A DNA stretch of 64,000 nt from Marinobacter salarius (GCF_032922745.1 NZ_CP136693.1:2790001-2854000); one strand, 5' to 3'. Shown: positions 18,309-27,918, counted from the stretch's first letter. Program-made: numbers and translations. The notes: generated by a model not told the origin, from the sequence alone.

Positions 18309-18799
18309 AAACCTCCCGCCGTGCCCGTCGTATACAGCGTCACTACAGCCGTATGCACCGCCCGGGTGGCCTGAATCTGGTGTCCCTGATGGACATTTTC
18401 ACGATTCTGGTGTTCTTCCTGATGGTGAACTCGTCTGATGTAAAGGTTATGCAGAACACGGCCGATGTCCCACTGCCGCAATCGACCGCGGACAAGGAGG
18501 CGGTTGAAACCCTGATGGTCCAGGTAATTGGCCGGTCCATTCTCGTGCAGGGCCGGGAAGTTGCACGGTTGGATAGTATTGAAACCGGGGACAGCATCGT
18601 CGGTGGACTGGCGGATGAGCTTGCCTGGGTGCGTAACCGGAGGGGCCAAGTGCCGGAGCAGGGCCATGAGGTGACCATCATGGCAGGGCGTGCCACCGAC
18701 TACCGGTTATTGAGAAAGATCATGCAAACCTGCATCGATGAAGACTTCCGGCAGGTCCGGCTGGCCGTTGAGTCGGCGAAGGAGGTCGGCAATGGCTGA
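18305..18799 (+). CDS. TolR/ExbD-family protein with intact Asp
   Basis: A 164-residue protein whose basic N-terminus (about 1-22) leads to one membrane helix (about 23-43). The conserved proton-carrying residue is present as Asp30 in SLMDIFTILVFF. The periplasmic part (about 70-160) is a TolR-like domain ending in a strand-helix-strand unit. It overlaps the previous TolR-like gene by four bases and the next gene by eight. Two TolR-type genes beside one TolQ-type gene match the make-up of the AglRQS motor of Myxococcus. Confidence 0.9.
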   Translation: MKTSRRARRIQRHYSRMHRPGGLNLVSLMDIFTILVFFLMVNSSDVKVMQNTADVPLPQSTADKEAVETLMVQVIGRSILVQGREVARLDSIETGDSIVGGLADELAWVRNRRGQVPEQGHEVTIMAGRATDYRLLRKIMQTCIDEDFRQVRLAVESAKEVGNG

Positions 18800-19805
18800 G
18801 CCTCAGAGTCTTTCTTCCAAAAAGCTCTCTCCCAACAACCTCACCTCCAATCACCTTTCATCCGGGTTGCCATGGGGGGCGGAAAAGGGCGAGAACCGCC
18901 GCTTTATGCTGGCATTGTTGGTGATGGTGGCGGTCTTTCTGCCTCCCGCACTGCTTATTCCGGCGCTTCAGCTTCCGGAACGGGATCGCAGTGAGGCGGA
19001 GAAGATCCCACCTCAATTGGCACGACTGGTAGAGCAACGCGAGCCGCCAAAGCCGATTCCAGTGCCTGAGGTTGAACCCGAACCCGAGCCGGCCCCTGAA
19101 CCTGAAGATGAGAGCACAGAATCCAAGGCGGTGGAGCCGGAGTTGGCGGAAGAGGCGCCCCCACCCGAACCTGTGCGCCCGACACCCGCTCCTTCCCAAA
19201 CGGTCGAGCAGGCACGTGAAACCGCCTCCAGGTCGGGCTTGATGGCAATGCAGGACCAACTCGCCAGTATGCGGGCTCCAGAGCCGGACGCCTTGGACAC
19301 CCTGGCGGCCAACGTCGATGCCGAGACCGCAAGCGACGAAGGAGGTCTGTTCGGTGTGAAAACTGACTCCGACAAGGCGCTTGCTGGCAGCGGCGGTGTC
19401 ACCCGGGAAGCCGCGCCTGAAACGGAAGTGGCTGTGGCTGGCCATCAGGTTCGAAACGTGGAGGTGGCGCAGGAAGCAGTACCAGAACCTGCGCCGGAGC
19501 CCAGCGGCGGCCCGGGCCAGCGGGGTATGAGCAACATTCGCCAGGTGTTTGACGCCCAGAAGACGTCGCTGTATTCCCTCTACCGGCGTGAGCTGCGACA
19601 GGATCCGACGCTGGAAGGAAAGGTTATGCTGGAGTTGGTGATCGAACCGGATGGGTCCGTATCCAGTTGCGAGGTGGTGAGCTCCGAGCTGGGCAATCAA
19701 AGCCTGGAGCAACGAATTGCCATGCGTGTGCGCCTGTTCAATTTCGGCGAGGACGATGTGGAACCCAGGACGGTGCGATTCCCCATCGATTTCCTGCCGG
19801 GTTAA
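18792..19805 (+). CDS. TonB-like energy transducer with AgmX/PglI-type C-terminal domain
   Basis: A 337-residue protein starting at 18792, where GGAGG precedes the ATG. One N-terminal membrane helix (about 35-58) is followed by a long Pro/Glu-rich spacer (about 70-150), as in TonB and TolA. The C-terminal domain (about 240-337, LEGKVMLELVIEPDGSVSSC and a final VRFPIDF strand) matches the TonB/AgmX-PglI type. The protein would be moved by the TolQ/TolR-like stator and act across the periplasm. No TonB-dependent receptor is adjacent, so its partner is probably one of the TPR proteins. Confidence 0.85.
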   Translation: MAEPQSLSSKKLSPNNLTSNHLSSGLPWGAEKGENRRFMLALLVMVAVFLPPALLIPALQLPERDRSEAEKIPPQLARLVEQREPPKPIPVPEVEPEPEPAPEPEDESTESKAVEPELAEEAPPPEPVRPTPAPSQTVEQARETASRSGLMAMQDQLASMRAPEPDALDTLAANVDAETASDEGGLFGVKTDSDKALAGSGGVTREAAPETEVAVAGHQVRNVEVAQEAVPEPAPEPSGGPGQRGMSNIRQVFDAQKTSLYSLYRRELRQDPTLEGKVMLELVIEPDGSVSSCEVVSSELGNQSLEQRIAMRVRLFNFGEDDVEPRTVRFPIDFLPG

Positions 19806-19824
19806 GTCAGGGGGCTCAGATACG

Positions 19825-20310
19825 CTAGTGCGCTATGGTGATTTTTGGTAGCTGTGGCTTGCTCAGGGACATCTTCTGGGTAGGGGCAATCACTTTCGCC
19901 TCACCGGTGACGACTTTCTCATCGTTCTGGTTGCGGACGTCGCAGGATAGGGTTACGCGGTTTTTGCGCTCCTTTGCCAGTACCGTCAATGTCACCGTCA
20001 GGGTGTCGTCCAGCTTTACCGGGCGCTTGAAAGCCAGGCTCTGTTCCAGGTATATGGTGCCGGGGCCTGGCATCACTGTGGCCAGGGCCGCGGAAATCAG
20101 CGAGCCGCTCCACATGCCATGGGCAATCCGTTCCTGGAACATGGAGTCGGCGGCGAACTCCGAATCCAGGTGGACCGGGTTTACATCTCCGGATACCGCG
20201 GCGAACATCACCAGTTCGTCCTCAGTCAGTGTTTTCACATAGGTTGCCGAGTCGCCTTCCTGGAGTTCGTCGTAAGTGATGTTCTCAAGCGTGTCCAAAG
20301 TGTCGCTCAT
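19825..20310 (-). CDS. MaoC-family (R)-specific enoyl-CoA hydratase-like protein
   Basis: A 161-residue hot-dog-fold protein with the MaoC hydratase motif: Asp in FAAVSGDVNPVH and His in IAHGMWSG. These are the catalytic Asp/His of PhaJ-type enzymes that hydrate trans-2-enoyl-CoA to (R)-3-hydroxyacyl-CoA. It points away from fadD, with the two starts about 195 bases apart, which suggests a shared fatty-acid theme. The ATG has GGAG upstream. Single-domain length agrees with the family. Confidence 0.85.
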   Translation of the reverse strand: MSDTLDTLENITYDELQEGDSATYVKTLTEDELVMFAAVSGDVNPVHLDSEFAADSMFQERIAHGMWSGSLISAALATVMPGPGTIYLEQSLAFKRPVKLDDTLTVTLTVLAKERKNRVTLSCDVRNQNDEKVVTGEAKVIAPTQKMSLSKPQLPKITIAH

Positions 20311-20436
20311 GATGTGCTCCAGTGTTGGGTGTGATTGGGGTGGTGGCTACAACCGCTACAGTTCTGCGTTGAAAACTACCTCATCGTTCACAAAACTGCT
20401 ATTCTCTCCCGACTTTTCGAGGCTGATACTTTTGTC

Positions 20437-20454
20437 TGGTTGATTTTTTGACCA
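20437..20454. promoter_or_regulatory. Dyad upstream of fadD, possible fatty-acid regulator site
   Basis: TGGT and ACCA are arranged symmetrically around a 10-base AT-rich centre, between the divergent MaoC and fadD genes. The left half, CTGGT, recalls the FadR consensus, but the match is partial and PsrA-type arms are absent. Confidence 0.2.
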
Positions 20455-20504
20455 AAACGACATCGGTAAACATTATAAGCACAAATGCCAAACAGGAGAT
20501 GGTG

Positions 20505-22181
20505 ATGGATTTTGAGCAGTTCTATCAGGACAAATACCCCGCTGGCGTGTCCCTTAACGTAGATCTGGATAAATACACTAGCATGGTTGACGTATTTGAC
20601 CAGGCCGTGAATAAGTACGCTGATCGCCCCGCGTTCAGTGCCGTTGGCGCCACGCTCAGCTATCGTGACCTGGACACCCAGAGCCGGAATTTCGCTGCCT
20701 GGCTGCAGAACAAGACTGACCTCAAACCGGGCGACCGGATTGCGGTGCAAATGCCCAACGTGTCCCAGTACCCTGTCGTCGTGTTTGGTGCCATGCGCGC
20801 GGGCCTGATCGTGGTGAACACCAACCCGCTGTACACCACTCGCGAAATGGAACACCAGTTCAATGATTCCGGTGCCAAGGCGCTTGTAGTGCTGGCGAAC
20901 ATGGCTCACAACGCCGAGAAAGTGCTTCCCCACACCGGCATCGAGCATGTCATTGTTACCGAAATCGCCGATATGCATTCACCGCTGAAGCGTACGCTGA
21001 TGAACGCAGCGGTGAAGCACCTGAAGAAAATGGTTCCGGCATTCAGCCTGCCCCAGGCCCATAAACTCCCGGCGGTACTTAGCGCAGGGGCCCGGGAAAA
21101 GTTCTCCCCGGTGGAGTGCAAGAAAGACGACATCGCCGTGCTGCAGTACACCGGTGGCACCACTGGTGTGGCCAAGGGCGCGATGCTGACCCACGGCAAT
21201 CTGGTCGCCAACCTCCTGCAGGTCCGGCCGATGATGGAAGATTCGGTGGAGGAGGGCACGGAAGTGGTTATTGCTCCGCTGCCGCTTTACCACATCTATT
21301 CGTTCACCCTGAACTGCGGCATCATGCTTGAGGCTGGTGCGCACAACGTTCTTATCCCGAACCCCCGTGATATCCCCGGATTCGTGAAAGAGCTCAAAAA
21401 CCATCGCTTCACCGCATTCCTGGGGCTGAACACGCTGTTCGTGGCGTTGTGCAACAACGAAGAATTCAAGGCCCTTGATTTCAGTGCCCTGAAGCTGACG
21501 TCGTCCGGCGGCATGGCGCTGACCAGCGACACCGCGAAAATGTGGCAGCGTGTTACTGGGTGTGAAATCAGTGAAGGTTACGGCATGACCGAAACCTCGC
21601 CGGTTGTGACCTTCAACCCCAACAGCGCAATCCAGCTTGGTACGATTGGCCTGCCGATTCCCGGTACCCAAGTCAAAACCATCGATGATGACGGCAACGA
21701 AACGCCACTCGGCGAGCCTGGCGAACTGTGTGTGAAGGGGCCACAGGTGATGCGTGGATACTGGCAGCGCCCGGAAGACACCCAGAAGTCCTTCACTGAT
21801 GACGGTTTCCTGAAGACGGGTGACATTGCCCTTATCCAGGAAGACGGCTACATCCGCATCGTTGACCGCAAAAAGGACATGATTATCGTGTCTGGCTTCA
21901 ATGTCTTCCCCAATGAGATTGAGGACGTGGTCAGTGGTCATCCGAAAGTGGTTGAGTGTGCTGCGGTCGGTGTTCCCGATGACAAGAGTGGGGAGGCGGT
22001 GAAGGTCTACCTGGTCGCAACCGCGGAAGGTGTTACCGAAAATGAACTGAAAGAGTTCTGCCGTGAACGCCTGACTGCCTACAAGGTCCCCAAGTCCTTC
22101 GTGTTCCGTGATGAACTGCCGAAGACCAACGTCGGCAAGATCCTGCGGCGCGAGCTGCGTGACGAAGCCAACAGCAAGTAA
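20505..22181 (+). CDS. fadD: Long-chain fatty acid-CoA ligase
   Basis: A 558-residue adenylate-forming enzyme. The AMP-binding P-loop YTGGTTGVAKGAM (about 208-220), the GYGMTETSP motif (about 365) and the DRKKDMIIVSGFN segment with the C-terminal lysine (NVGKILRRELR) are all present. It activates long-chain fatty acids to acyl-CoA at the inner membrane for beta-oxidation. The start at 20505 has GGAG 8 bases upstream; in-frame upstream codons lack such a site. A strong terminator follows. Confidence 0.95.
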   Translation: MDFEQFYQDKYPAGVSLNVDLDKYTSMVDVFDQAVNKYADRPAFSAVGATLSYRDLDTQSRNFAAWLQNKTDLKPGDRIAVQMPNVSQYPVVVFGAMRAGLIVVNTNPLYTTREMEHQFNDSGAKALVVLANMAHNAEKVLPHTGIEHVIVTEIADMHSPLKRTLMNAAVKHLKKMVPAFSLPQAHKLPAVLSAGAREKFSPVECKKDDIAVLQYTGGTTGVAKGAMLTHGNLVANLLQVRPMMEDSVEEGTEVVIAPLPLYHIYSFTLNCGIMLEAGAHNVLIPNPRDIPGFVKELKNHRFTAFLGLNTLFVALCNNEEFKALDFSALKLTSSGGMALTSDTAKMWQRVTGCEISEGYGMTETSPVVTFNPNSAIQLGTIGLPIPGTQVKTIDDDGNETPLGEPGELCVKGPQVMRGYWQRPEDTQKSFTDDGFLKTGDIALIQEDGYIRIVDRKKDMIIVSGFNVFPNEIEDVVSGHPKVVECAAVGVPDDKSGEAVKVYLVATAEGVTENELKEFCRERLTAYKVPKSFVFRDELPKTNVGKILRRELRDEANSK

Positions 22182-22224
22182 CCGGTTCGTGCGGGCGGTT
22201 TAATCGCCCCGAACGGACGACGTG

Positions 22225-22247
22225 AACCCCGCCTCGGCGGGGTTTTT
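22225..22247 (+). terminator. Rho-independent terminator of fadD
   Basis: An 8-9 bp GC-rich stem (AACCCCGCC/GGCGGGGTT) is followed by five T residues, 44 bases after the fadD stop. A smaller hairpin, GGGCG/CGCCC, precedes it. Confidence 0.9.
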
Positions 22248-22336
22248 CCGTTTAATGAGGCGCGGGATATCGTTAGACTGTCGCCACGCCCGTAACGAAC
22301 CGGGTATCCAAGATCCAACAACGGTAAAACGGACCG

Positions 22337-25300
22337 ATGACGCAAGCCCCACCGGAACAGCCCACGACTACGCCAGACGGCAAGGCCGCCGTAAAGGCCA
22401 TCATGGAGCAGTTGGATGCCTGCAACCAGTTGGAAGCCGCCCGTATTCACAAGTTGGTCGCCCGGAAAAAAGGGCGTCCGGGCCAGAAGGATCTTGAAAA
22501 GATGGCGCAATGGCTCGATCGGGGGCAGGCGCGTGTCACGGAACGCCAGGCAATGCATAAGCCGGCCACCTTTCCGTCATCGCTGCCGGTGTCCGAACGG
22601 GTCGATGATATCCGTGAGGCTATTGAACAGAACCAGGTGGTGATCATTGCCGGTGAAACGGGGTCTGGTAAGACCACCCAGATTCCCAAGATCTGTATGA
22701 ACAGCGGTCGCGGGATTCGTGGGCTGATCGGCCACACTCAGCCCCGCCGGATTGCCGCCCGTACCGTAGCCGGTCGTATTGCTGAAGAACTTGGAGAACA
22801 GACTGGCGGGCAGGTGGGGTATCAGGTGCGTTTTACCGACACCACGTCGGACCAGTCCCGGGTCAAAGTCATGACCGACGGCATCCTGTTGTCGGAGGTG
22901 CAGCACGACCGGTTTCTGGATCGTTACGATACCCTGATTATTGATGAGGCCCACGAACGCAGCCTTAATATCGACTTTCTGATGGGCTACCTGCGGCAAC
23001 TGTTGCCGAAACGGCCTGATCTGAAGGTCATCATCACCTCCGCCACCATCGAAGTGGAACGCTTTAGCGAGTTCTTTAGTGGCGCGCCGGTCATCGAAGT
23101 CAGCGGGCGAACCTATCCGGTAGATGTGCGTTACCGTCCTCTCACTGGCGATGAGGACGATCGGGACCAGGGTTGGACGGATGGCGTGCTGCGTGCGATG
23201 GAGGAAATCGAACAGCACGAACGTGCAGAAAAGCAGCCACCGGGCGACGTACTCGTATTCCTGCCCGGCGAGCGGGAAATTCGCAGCCTCAGCAAGGTAC
23301 TGCGACACGCCGAGCTGCGCCATACCGAAGTTCTACCATTATATTCTCGGCTCAGTAACCAGGAACAGAACCGGATATTCCAGGGCCACCGGGGGCGTCG
23401 GATCGTGCTCTCCACCAACGTCGCGGAAACCTCCCTGACCGTGCCCGGCATACGCTATGTCATCGACACCGGCGTGGCCCGTATCAGCCGTTACAGCGTA
23501 CGTTCCAAAATCCAGCGCCTGCCCATTGAGCCGGTGTCCCAGGCCAGCGCCAACCAGCGTGCCGGGCGCTGTGGCCGGGTTGCTCCGGGGATTTGTTTCC
23601 GGCTTTACGAGGAAACCGATTTCATCAACCGGCCCGAGTACACCGACCCGGAGATCCTGCGCACCAACCTGGCCTCGGTTATTCTGCAGATGACCACCTC
23701 GGGGCTTGGGGATATCCGCCATTTCCCGTTCCTGGAGCCACCGGACCGTCGCCTGATCAACGATGGCTACAAATTGCTCGAAGAGCTTGGAGCCGTTGAT
23801 GACAAGCGCCGTCTGACAAACCTTGGCCGCACCATGGCACGCCTGCCGCTGGACCCAAGGCTGGCGCGCATGCTGGTGACCTCCTCGGAACAGGGCAGTC
23901 TGGCAGAAACGTTGGTGATCATTGCCGGCCTGAGCGTTCAGGACCCGAGAGAGCGCCCCCAGGACAAACAGCAGGCTGCCGATCAGGCCCACGCGCCGTT
24001 CAACGACAAGGAGTCGGATTTCCTGACCTTGTTGAATATCTGGAATTTCTACGAGGAACAGCGCCAGGAACTGTCCCAGAATCAGCTAAAAAAGGTCTGC
24101 CAGAAGAGCTTTCTGTCGTGGATGCGGATGCGGGAGTGGCGCGACATTCACCGGCAACTGACGCTGATTTGCCGTGAGCAGAAACTGAAACTGAACAGAG
24201 ATGCGGCCAGTTACGAGTCTTTGCACAAAGCCATTCTTGCGGGTTTGCTGGGCCAGGTGGCGGTGAAGCTTGAAAAGAAGGAGTATCTGGCCACCCGCAA
24301 CCGTAAGGTCATGATCTTTCCGGGCTCAAAAGTGTCGAAAACCGGCCCGAAGTGGATTGTGGCGGCGGAAATTGTCGAAACCAGCCGCGTGTTTGCGCGG
24401 GTGGTGGCGAAGATTGAGCCGGAGTGGATCGAGCCCCTGGCCGGGCATGTGGTGAAGCATCACTTCTTCGAACCCCACTGGGAACAGAAACGTGGCCAGG
24501 TCATGGGCTATGAAAAGGTCAGTCTTTACGGCCTGGACATTATTGCCAAACGCCGTATTCCCTACAGTAAGGTGGACCCGGAGGAGTGTCGCAACCTGTT
24601 CATCCGCCGTGCCCTGGTGGAAGGCGACTACCAGTCCAAGGCGCCCTTTATTGCCCGTAACCGCGAACTGTTGGACACCGTTGAAAACCTGGAGCGCAAA
24701 ACGCGGCGGCGGGACCTGTTGGTTGAGGACGAAGTGCTGGTGGCGTTTTATGACCAGCGGCTGCCAGCGGACATTGTTAGCGGCCGGCATTTTGAAAGCT
24801 GGTGGAAGCAGCTGAGTGCTGACCAGCTCCGTGACATGGAATTGACGGAGGCCGATATCCTCCAGCGCCCGGTGGATGAGCAGGCGGGCTCACTGTATCC
24901 GGACTACCTGGAGTGGGAAGGGGTGAGATATCCCCTGAGTTATGAGTTCGAGCCCACCAGTGAGCGCGATGGCGTTACGCTCCAGGCACCGGTGATGGCC
25001 CTGAAACAGCTTCCGGCGCGGCGGCTTGAATGGCTTGTGCCGGGGCTCTTGAGGGAGAAGTGCATCGCACTGGTCAAAGGCCTTCCGAAGGCGTTGAGGC
25101 GCAACTTTGTACCGGTACCGGATTTCGTGGATGCGGCTCTGGAAAACCTTCAGGCTTCAAACGAGCCATTGGCGCTGCAGCTGGGCGAACAGCTCCGGCG
25201 AATGACGGGTGTCAGGATTGACGCCGATGCCTGGCCACAGGAGGATCTGCCGAAGCACCTGAGAATGAATCTTCGGGTTGTTGATGATGCGGGCAAGCCC

Positions 25301-26263
25301 ATCGCCGAGGGGCGGGAAACCGAAAAGCTGCAAAGCGAACTGGAAGGGCGGGCAGAAGCTGCGTTGTCTTCGGCAACCCGCAGGGAGCCCTCGACCGAGG
25401 CTGCGAGTGCGTCAACGCGATGGGATTTCGGGTCGCTGCCCGAATCTGTCAGGACCGAAAAAGGCGGTATGGAAGTCACCGTATACCCGGCATTGGAAGA
25501 CACGGGGGATTCCGTGCGCCAGACACGGTTCCTGGACCGGCTTACGGCGGAGGATGCAACTCGCAAAGCGGTGGCGCGACTGATACTGATTCGGCTGGGC
25601 AATACGCTGGAGGACATCGAGCGGAAGTTGCCGAACTTCAAGTCATCGGCGTTGATGTTCGCGCCGGTGGGCAAAGCCCGGGTGTTGCTGGATGACCTGT
25701 TGCTGGCCACGGCGATGCAGCATTTTGTGCCCGATGACGTACCCCGGGACAACAACGCGTTCGAGAACGCGTTTAACGCCGGGAGGGCGGAATTCGTACC
25801 GGCACTTGAGCAGGCTGACGAGCGGCTACACCAGGCCATGACGGGCTATCATGGCGTGATGAAACAGCTCAAGGGCAAAATCAACCTCGCGCTCGCGAAC
25901 AGTATGGCGGACTTGAAGTTTCAGCTGCAAAATCTTGTGTATCCGGGTTTTATTGTTGCCACGCCGCCGGAATGGCTTGCCCATTTTGGACGCTACTTTG
26001 AGGCCGCCAGCATCCGCTTCGAGAAAATGCCCAGGGAGCTCGGGCGGGAGCGGGAGTTCCTGCACACCATGGAGCCGCTCTGGTCCCGCTATGCCAGCAA
26101 ACGCGATGAGCAGCAACGTCAGGGGGTAAGGGACCCGGAGCTATTGCTCTATCGATGGATGCTTGAGGAATTTCGGGTCTCTTTCTTTGCACAACAGCTG
26201 GGCACGGCCGTGCCGGTATCGGTCAAGCGCCTCGACAGGCAGTGGGAGCAGACGCGCGTGTAA
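22337..26263 (+). CDS. hrpA: ATP-dependent RNA helicase HrpA
   Basis: A DEAH-box helicase of 1308 residues, close to the usual HrpA length of about 1300. Walker A GETGSGKT (106-113), DEAH (203-206), the SAT motif near 230 and the QRAGRCGR motif VI are visible. HA2 and OB-type domains and the long C-terminal HrpA-specific region follow. In Escherichia coli HrpA acts in mRNA processing and rescue of stalled ribosomes. The upstream ribosome binding site is weak, and an in-frame ATG at 22403 is an alternative start. Confidence 0.95.
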   Translation: MTQAPPEQPTTTPDGKAAVKAIMEQLDACNQLEAARIHKLVARKKGRPGQKDLEKMAQWLDRGQARVTERQAMHKPATFPSSLPVSERVDDIREAIEQNQVVIIAGETGSGKTTQIPKICMNSGRGIRGLIGHTQPRRIAARTVAGRIAEELGEQTGGQVGYQVRFTDTTSDQSRVKVMTDGILLSEVQHDRFLDRYDTLIIDEAHERSLNIDFLMGYLRQLLPKRPDLKVIITSATIEVERFSEFFSGAPVIEVSGRTYPVDVRYRPLTGDEDDRDQGWTDGVLRAMEEIEQHERAEKQPPGDVLVFLPGEREIRSLSKVLRHAELRHTEVLPLYSRLSNQEQNRIFQGHRGRRIVLSTNVAETSLTVPGIRYVIDTGVARISRYSVRSKIQRLPIEPVSQASANQRAGRCGRVAPGICFRLYEETDFINRPEYTDPEILRTNLASVILQMTTSGLGDIRHFPFLEPPDRRLINDGYKLLEELGAVDDKRRLTNLGRTMARLPLDPRLARMLVTSSEQGSLAETLVIIAGLSVQDPRERPQDKQQAADQAHAPFNDKESDFLTLLNIWNFYEEQRQELSQNQLKKVCQKSFLSWMRMREWRDIHRQLTLICREQKLKLNRDAASYESLHKAILAGLLGQVAVKLEKKEYLATRNRKVMIFPGSKVSKTGPKWIVAAEIVETSRVFARVVAKIEPEWIEPLAGHVVKHHFFEPHWEQKRGQVMGYEKVSLYGLDIIAKRRIPYSKVDPEECRNLFIRRALVEGDYQSKAPFIARNRELLDTVENLERKTRRRDLLVEDEVLVAFYDQRLPADIVSGRHFESWWKQLSADQLRDMELTEADILQRPVDEQAGSLYPDYLEWEGVRYPLSYEFEPTSERDGVTLQAPVMALKQLPARRLEWLVPGLLREKCIALVKGLPKALRRNFVPVPDFVDAALENLQASNEPLALQLGEQLRRMTGVRIDADAWPQEDLPKHLRMNLRVVDDAGKPIAEGRETEKLQSELEGRAEAALSSATRREPSTEAASASTRWDFGSLPESVRTEKGGMEVTVYPALEDTGDSVRQTRFLDRLTAEDATRKAVARLILIRLGNTLEDIERKLPNFKSSALMFAPVGKARVLLDDLLLATAMQHFVPDDVPRDNNAFENAFNAGRAEFVPALEQADERLHQAMTGYHGVMKQLKGKINLALANSMADLKFQLQNLVYPGFIVATPPEWLAHFGRYFEAASIRFEKMPRELGREREFLHTMEPLWSRYASKRDEQQRQGVRDPELLLYRWMLEEFRVSFFAQQLGTAVPVSVKRLDRQWEQTRV

Positions 26264-26364
26264 GCCGGTCACGTTTGCGGGCAAAACGTTTAGACTGTGT
26301 TAGTATTTGGTCAATATTGGTGCAGTTAGATTGTTTGTTTTTACAACTATGACGTGGGGTTAGC

Positions 26365-27486
26365 GTGATTAGAGCCGTTATCAGCGGGACCGGGTTGTAC
26401 ACACCGCCAGCAACCATTACCAACGAAGAACTGGTGGAGGCATTCAATGCCTTCGTCGAACTTCACAACGCACGTCATGCTGACGATATTGCCAGTGGCG
26501 ATCTTGAGCCCCTGCAACCGTCTTCGTCCGCTTTTATTGAAAAAGCGTCCGGCATCAAGCGTCGCCACGTGATTGACAAGCAGGGCATACTCGACCCTGA
26601 ACGGATGTGCCCGAACATACCGGACCGACCCAACGAAGAAGCCTCGGTGCAATGCGAGATGGCGCTGGCAGCCTGCGAAGAGGCTCTCAAACAGGCCGGC
26701 AAGACTGCGGCCGATGTTGATGCGGTTATTGTCGCCTGCTCTAACATGCAGCGCCCATACCCGGCTATATCTGTTGAGGTTCAGGACGCGTTGGGCATCG
26801 AGGGCTTTGCCTACGACATGAACGTGGCGTGCAGTTCCGCGACCTTTGGGCTGCAGGCGGCGGCAAACGCCGTAGAGAATGGCACGGCCAGGGCGGTGCT
26901 GGTGGTTAGTCCGGAAATCTGCTCCGGCCACCTGAATTTCCGTGACCGGGACAGCCACTTCATTTTTGGCGATGCCTGCACCGCCATCCTGGTGGAAAGA
27001 GACGCCGATGTTGCGGAAGGGCAGGGTTTTGAGGTTCTTGGAACCAGCCTGCTGACCAAGTACTCCAATAACATTCGCAACAACTTTGGTTTCCTGAATC
27101 GGGGAGATAAAGAGGGCATTAACAAGCCGGACAAGCTGTTCGTGCAACAGGGGCGCAAGGTGTTCAAGGAAGTGTCGCCGTTGGTGGCGGAAACGATCCT
27201 CAAACAGCTGTCCAGCCTGTCGTTGTCGCCAGATGACCTCAAGCGAATGTGGCTGCACCAGGCCAACCTGAATATGAACCAACTGATCGCCCGCAAGGTG
27301 TTGGGGCGCGACGCGGACACGAAAGAGGCGCCGGTCATTCTGGATGAGTACGCCAACACCAGCTCCGCTGGCTCGATCATTGCGTTCCACAAACACAAGG
27401 ACGACTTTGGCGCTGGTGAACTGGGCGTGATCTGTTCGTTTGGTGCAGGCTATTCCATCGGCAGCGTTGTGGTTCGCCGCCGATAG
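26365..27486 (+). CDS. 3-oxoacyl-ACP synthase III family protein (FabH-like)
   Basis: A 373-residue thiolase-fold condensing enzyme with Cys156 (NVACSSATFG), His298 (LHQANLNM) and Asn331 (YANTSSAGS), the Cys-His-Asn triad of KAS III. It is longer than housekeeping FabH (about 320 residues) and resembles PA3286-type enzymes of Pseudomonas aeruginosa that draw acyl-CoA from beta-oxidation into fatty-acid synthesis. A role in lipid metabolism is sound; the precise acyl substrate is inferred. It starts at GTG. It stands alone between hrpA and a thioesterase on the other strand. Confidence 0.88.
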   Translation: MIRAVISGTGLYTPPATITNEELVEAFNAFVELHNARHADDIASGDLEPLQPSSSAFIEKASGIKRRHVIDKQGILDPERMCPNIPDRPNEEASVQCEMALAACEEALKQAGKTAADVDAVIVACSNMQRPYPAISVEVQDALGIEGFAYDMNVACSSATFGLQAAANAVENGTARAVLVVSPEICSGHLNFRDRDSHFIFGDACTAILVERDADVAEGQGFEVLGTSLLTKYSNNIRNNFGFLNRGDKEGINKPDKLFVQQGRKVFKEVSPLVAETILKQLSSLSLSPDDLKRMWLHQANLNMNQLIARKVLGRDADTKEAPVILDEYANTSSAGSIIAFHKHKDDFGAGELGVICSFGAGYSIGSVVVRRR

Positions 27487-27510
27487 GGTCTAGGGTGGCG
27501 ATAGGCGGTC

Positions 27511-27918
27511 TTAACTGGCCGCCAACGCCCTGAGCTTGTCAGGCAGCGCCATCGACGTGCGTTTGGTGCGGTCAAACCAGACAATTTTCGCATAGCCTTC
27601 CGCGTAGAGTGTGCCTGTCTCGGTATCGGTCAGCGTATGATAGGTATCGAGGCTGGTATTGCCGGCTTTGTCGGCGTATGTTCTGACCTCAACCGTTGCC
27701 GGATGGGCCAGTTCCTTCAGAAAGGTGGCGCTGGTCTTTATAATGACCGGACCGTCGGGGTCGTTTTCCGCGCCCAGCTCCAGGGACGCCAGCCAGGTGA
27801 TGCGGGCTTCCTCGAAAAAGCGGAAATAAACCGTATTGTTGGCATGGCCGTATGCGTCCATATCTCCCCAGCGCAAAGGCATGGAGAGTGTGCTAACCAG
27901 ATTCCCGGGTACTGACAT
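27511..27918 (-). CDS. Acyl-CoA thioesterase, 4HBT/YbgC-FadM type
   Basis: A 135-residue single hot-dog domain with the family motif WGDMDAYGHANNTVYFRFFEEAR (positions 17-39), where Asp21 is the likely catalytic residue. It would hydrolyse acyl-CoA thioesters in the cytoplasm. It is convergent with the KAS III gene (24 bases between stops) and divergent from mlaA. Confidence 0.88.
   Translation of the reverse strand: MSVPGNLVSTLSMPLRWGDMDAYGHANNTVYFRFFEEARITWLASLELGAENDPDGPVIIKTSATFLKELAHPATVEVRTYADKAGNTSLDTYHTLTDTETGTLYAEGYAKIVWFDRTKRTSMALPDKLRALAAS

Noticed and set aside
20437..20454. FadR or PsrA operator as a firm call at fadD
   Set aside because: Only a short dyad is present and it does not match either consensus well; it is kept only as a low-confidence site.
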